A DNA stretch of 64,000 bases. It comes from Mucispirillum schaedleri ASF457 (GTDB lineage: Bacteria; Chrysiogenota; Deferribacteres; Deferribacterales; Mucispirillaceae). A program made the translations under genes and the position numbers. Numbering within the stretch: the stretch's first letter is position 1; each line of letters starts with the position of its first letter. This document shows, piece by piece, positions 62,406 through 64,000 of the stretch. The stretch is taken from NCBI RefSeq assembly GCF_000487995.2, contig NZ_CP097562.1, positions 248,001-312,000 of the forward strand, given 5' to 3'. A model generated the notes under the pieces. The model searched no databases and was not told where the DNA came from. It saw only the letters and a list, made by a program, of their open reading frames with translations.

Positions 62406-64000
62406 TCATTTTAATTCAATAGATTTATTTTTCTTAGTAATATTATTAACTTTTGGTGTTTTATTATCTTCAATAGTTACAAGTTCGCTTGTATCCTGCA
62501 GTCTGCCACCTTTAATCAAATCATCACCAGTTACTTTATCAATATTTGTATTTTCTATTGGCTGTAAATTCCTAGTGTAAACATTCTTTACCATATCATA
62601 TATTTTATAATCAACAAGTTTACCATTTAAATAAGACAGCCCATTACCATAAGTTTCAAATTTATATGATTTTAAATTATCAAACCAGTCATCTGAATTT
62701 ATATTTATTAAAATATCATTTGCTGGTTTATTTACAGCTGTTGAAATAAAGTGACCATAATCAGCTAATACTAAAAGATTAGATGCAGATGATATTGTAG
62801 AGCCTGACAAATAAACTTTATCAGCTATAATTTTACCATAACCTGATATATCTCCCTTTGCATTAATTGAAATATTATTACCATGAATAACACTACTATC
62901 AATGCTGTCAAAAGTAAAGCTGTCAGCAGCAATATTTACATTAGAAGCATATACTTTATTCTGCTGTATAACATCATAATCAGACATGATATTAATAGAG
63001 CCGCCACTAACAGCATAATCATCTTTATTAATATCAGCAAGCTGTGTATCTTTTACAAATGTTATATAAAGCTCACTGCCATTAATATCTGCCCTTTCTG
63101 CATCTATAATAAAAGAGTTACTGCCTGATTTTTGGTTTACATATACATCTTTTGCTAATAATTTTAAATTTTTGCTATCCCCATTGATGTGGTTTGCAGA
63201 TAAATATATTTTATCAACAGCAGTTAAAGTATTGTTTGTAACAGGAAAATAAAGATTGCCATTATTACTTGAAAGTTTTATTTCGCTGAACTGAGTGTTG
63301 CTTGTATTTAATGTAATATTATAATTATTAGATATTTCTAATTTATATGGATTAGTATTATTATTTGTAATATTTAAAGTTAATGCTGTTGCTCCATTTC
63401 CCGCAATAGATATAACATTTGCATTTTGTGTAGTAATATTAACAGGGTTCTTAGACTCCAGCCCAAATATATATAAATCACCTATATTAAAATCTGGTGG
63501 TAAAGTAACTCCCGGAATAGATGAACCACCAGAAGTTCCAACTAAATTTACATTGATATTACCATTTAATGCTTTTAATGCTTTTATACTTATTGGACCA
63601 GCTTTGTGCGTATAATTAATACTACCTGATGCACTTTCTAAAGAAATACCACCTAATAAGTATGATGTAACATTAATATCATTTAAAGCATTAGCAGAAA
63701 AATACATGGCAGAAATATCTGAAATTGATGTTATTGCTCCATTTCTTGATATTAATTCAACACCACTTTGTAGTAAATCTTTTGACATACTGCCTAAATC
63801 AACATTAATATTTCCATTAGTTTCAAATATATATTTATCAGCTTTTTTATTACCTAAAAATGAAGAATCAAGTGTAAGCAGATTACTATTATTTTCTATA
63901 AAATGTATAGTATTTACATCAATTTTAAGCCCTGCATACTGTTTTAGAGCATCTAATCTGTCAACTGCTTTTACAGTGCCATAAGTGCTTTTAATTGTTA
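62406..64000 (-). CDS. Filamentous-haemagglutinin-like exoprotein, C-terminal part (partial)
   Basis: The frame stays open from the stop at 62406 up to the window edge, at least 530 residues, so the N-terminus lies outside; the ATG at 63788 is internal. The sequence is Asn-, Ser- and Thr-rich beta-helix with units such as NGNINVNLVG, SGGSINIMSDYDVIQ and GNNISINAKGDISGYGKI, typical of two-partner-secreted adhesins. The end is polar, rich in Lys and Asn (NKTPKVNNITKKNKSIELK), without a barrel or autotransporter domain. It is followed by the BspA-like gene after 10 nt, so they are probably co-transcribed. Adhesin is a guess from the fold. Confidence 0.7.
   Translation of the reverse strand, partial: TIKSTYGTVKAVDRLDALKQYAGLKIDVNTIHFIENNSNLLTLDSSFLGNKKADKYIFETNGNINVDLGSMSKDLLQSGVELISRNGAITSISDISAMYFSANALNDINVTSYLLGGISLESASGSINYTHKAGPISIKALKALNGNINVNLVGTSGGSSIPGVTLPPDFNIGDLYIFGLESKNPVNITTQNANVISIAGNGATALTLNITNNNTNPYKLEISNNYNITLNTSNTQFSEIKLSSNNGNLYFPVTNNTLTAVDKIYLSANHINGDSKNLKLLAKDVYVNQKSGSNSFIIDAERADINGSELYITFVKDTQLADINKDDYAVSGGSINIMSDYDVIQQNKVYASNVNIAADSFTFDSIDSSVIHGNNISINAKGDISGYGKIIADKVYLSGSTISSASNLLVLADYGHFISTAVNKPANDILININSDDWFDNLKSYKFETYGNGLSYLNGKLVDYKIYDMVKNVYTRNLQPIENTNIDKVTGDDLIKGGRLQDTSELVTIEDNKTPKVNNITKKNKSIELK

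Noticed and set aside
1-64000. CRISPR arrays, rRNA, tRNA, insertion sequences, prophage
   Set aside because: I saw no regularly spaced repeats, no cloverleaf-like stretch or rRNA motif, and no transposase, integrase or phage structural gene.

Overview
This is 64 kb of strongly AT-rich bacterial chromosome with short intergenic gaps and long runs of overlapping genes. The host is a diderm with LPS (lptD, hldE, hldD, an Mla-type lipid transporter), a cbb3-type terminal oxidase, chemotaxis (cheW), part of the futalosine menaquinone route, and large BspA-like and filamentous-haemagglutinin-like surface or effector proteins. The mix fits Deferribacterota, and a Mucispirillum-like gut bacterium is my best guess. 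That is inferred from gene content only; Campylobacterota or another AT-rich diderm lineage is not excluded. I saw no rRNA, tRNA, CRISPR array, insertion sequence or prophage.

Layout. 1-13.3 kb (+): prfB (5' end outside the window), alr, the lipid-transport set mlaE-mlaF-MCE protein, mqnD, a lipid kinase, cheW, recG, pyrK-pyrD, an RlmI-like methyltransferase and a CsgG-like lipoprotein. 13.6-14.1 kb (-): a gamma-carbonic-anhydrase-like protein. 14.2-15.9 kb (+): panB-panC. 16.1-23.4 kb (+): the cbb3 oxidase cluster, which is oddly built. CcoO carries a second cytochrome c domain, the CcoP-type membrane anchor is a separate 69-aa protein, and there are two CcoS-like small proteins; ccoG, ccoH, ccoS and ccoI follow. 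23.5-24.6 kb (-): a COG2836-type membrane protein and a small periplasmic protein, probably helpers of copper handling or oxidase assembly. 24.9-28.3 kb (+): a HAD phosphatase that seems to start at an AUA codon, an MtaD/MqnX-type deaminase, and purB.

28.8-51.6 kb (-) is a nearly unbroken 23-kb run: queD, rluB, scpB, scpA, trpS, a site-2 protease, ispD, a PIN-TRAM protein, YggT, YggS, PgeF, a DUF192 protein, an outer-membrane barrel candidate, an acyl-CoA synthetase, a BFN-domain protein, miaB, then the heptose and surface-glycan genes (WbaP-like transferase, GT9, hldD, hldE), two TPR-like proteins and a large FAD/Fe-S oxidoreductase. 51.8-59.8 kb (+): pdxA, rsmA, a DnaQ-like exonuclease, folC, lptD, an unknown secreted protein, a DHH phosphoesterase and rubredoxin. 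60.3-64 kb (-): a BspA-type repeat protein downstream of a haemagglutinin-like exoprotein that runs off the window.

The least explained DNA is a family of roughly 120-bp non-coding elements with imperfect terminal inverted repeats. There are three copies (13301-13418, 28541-28664 and 60167-60285, the last with an extra half copy), and all lie between the 3' ends of convergent genes. Other points worth attention are the rearranged cbb3 oxidase, the MCE protein with a long coiled coil and a barrel-like C-terminus, and the apparent AUA start.
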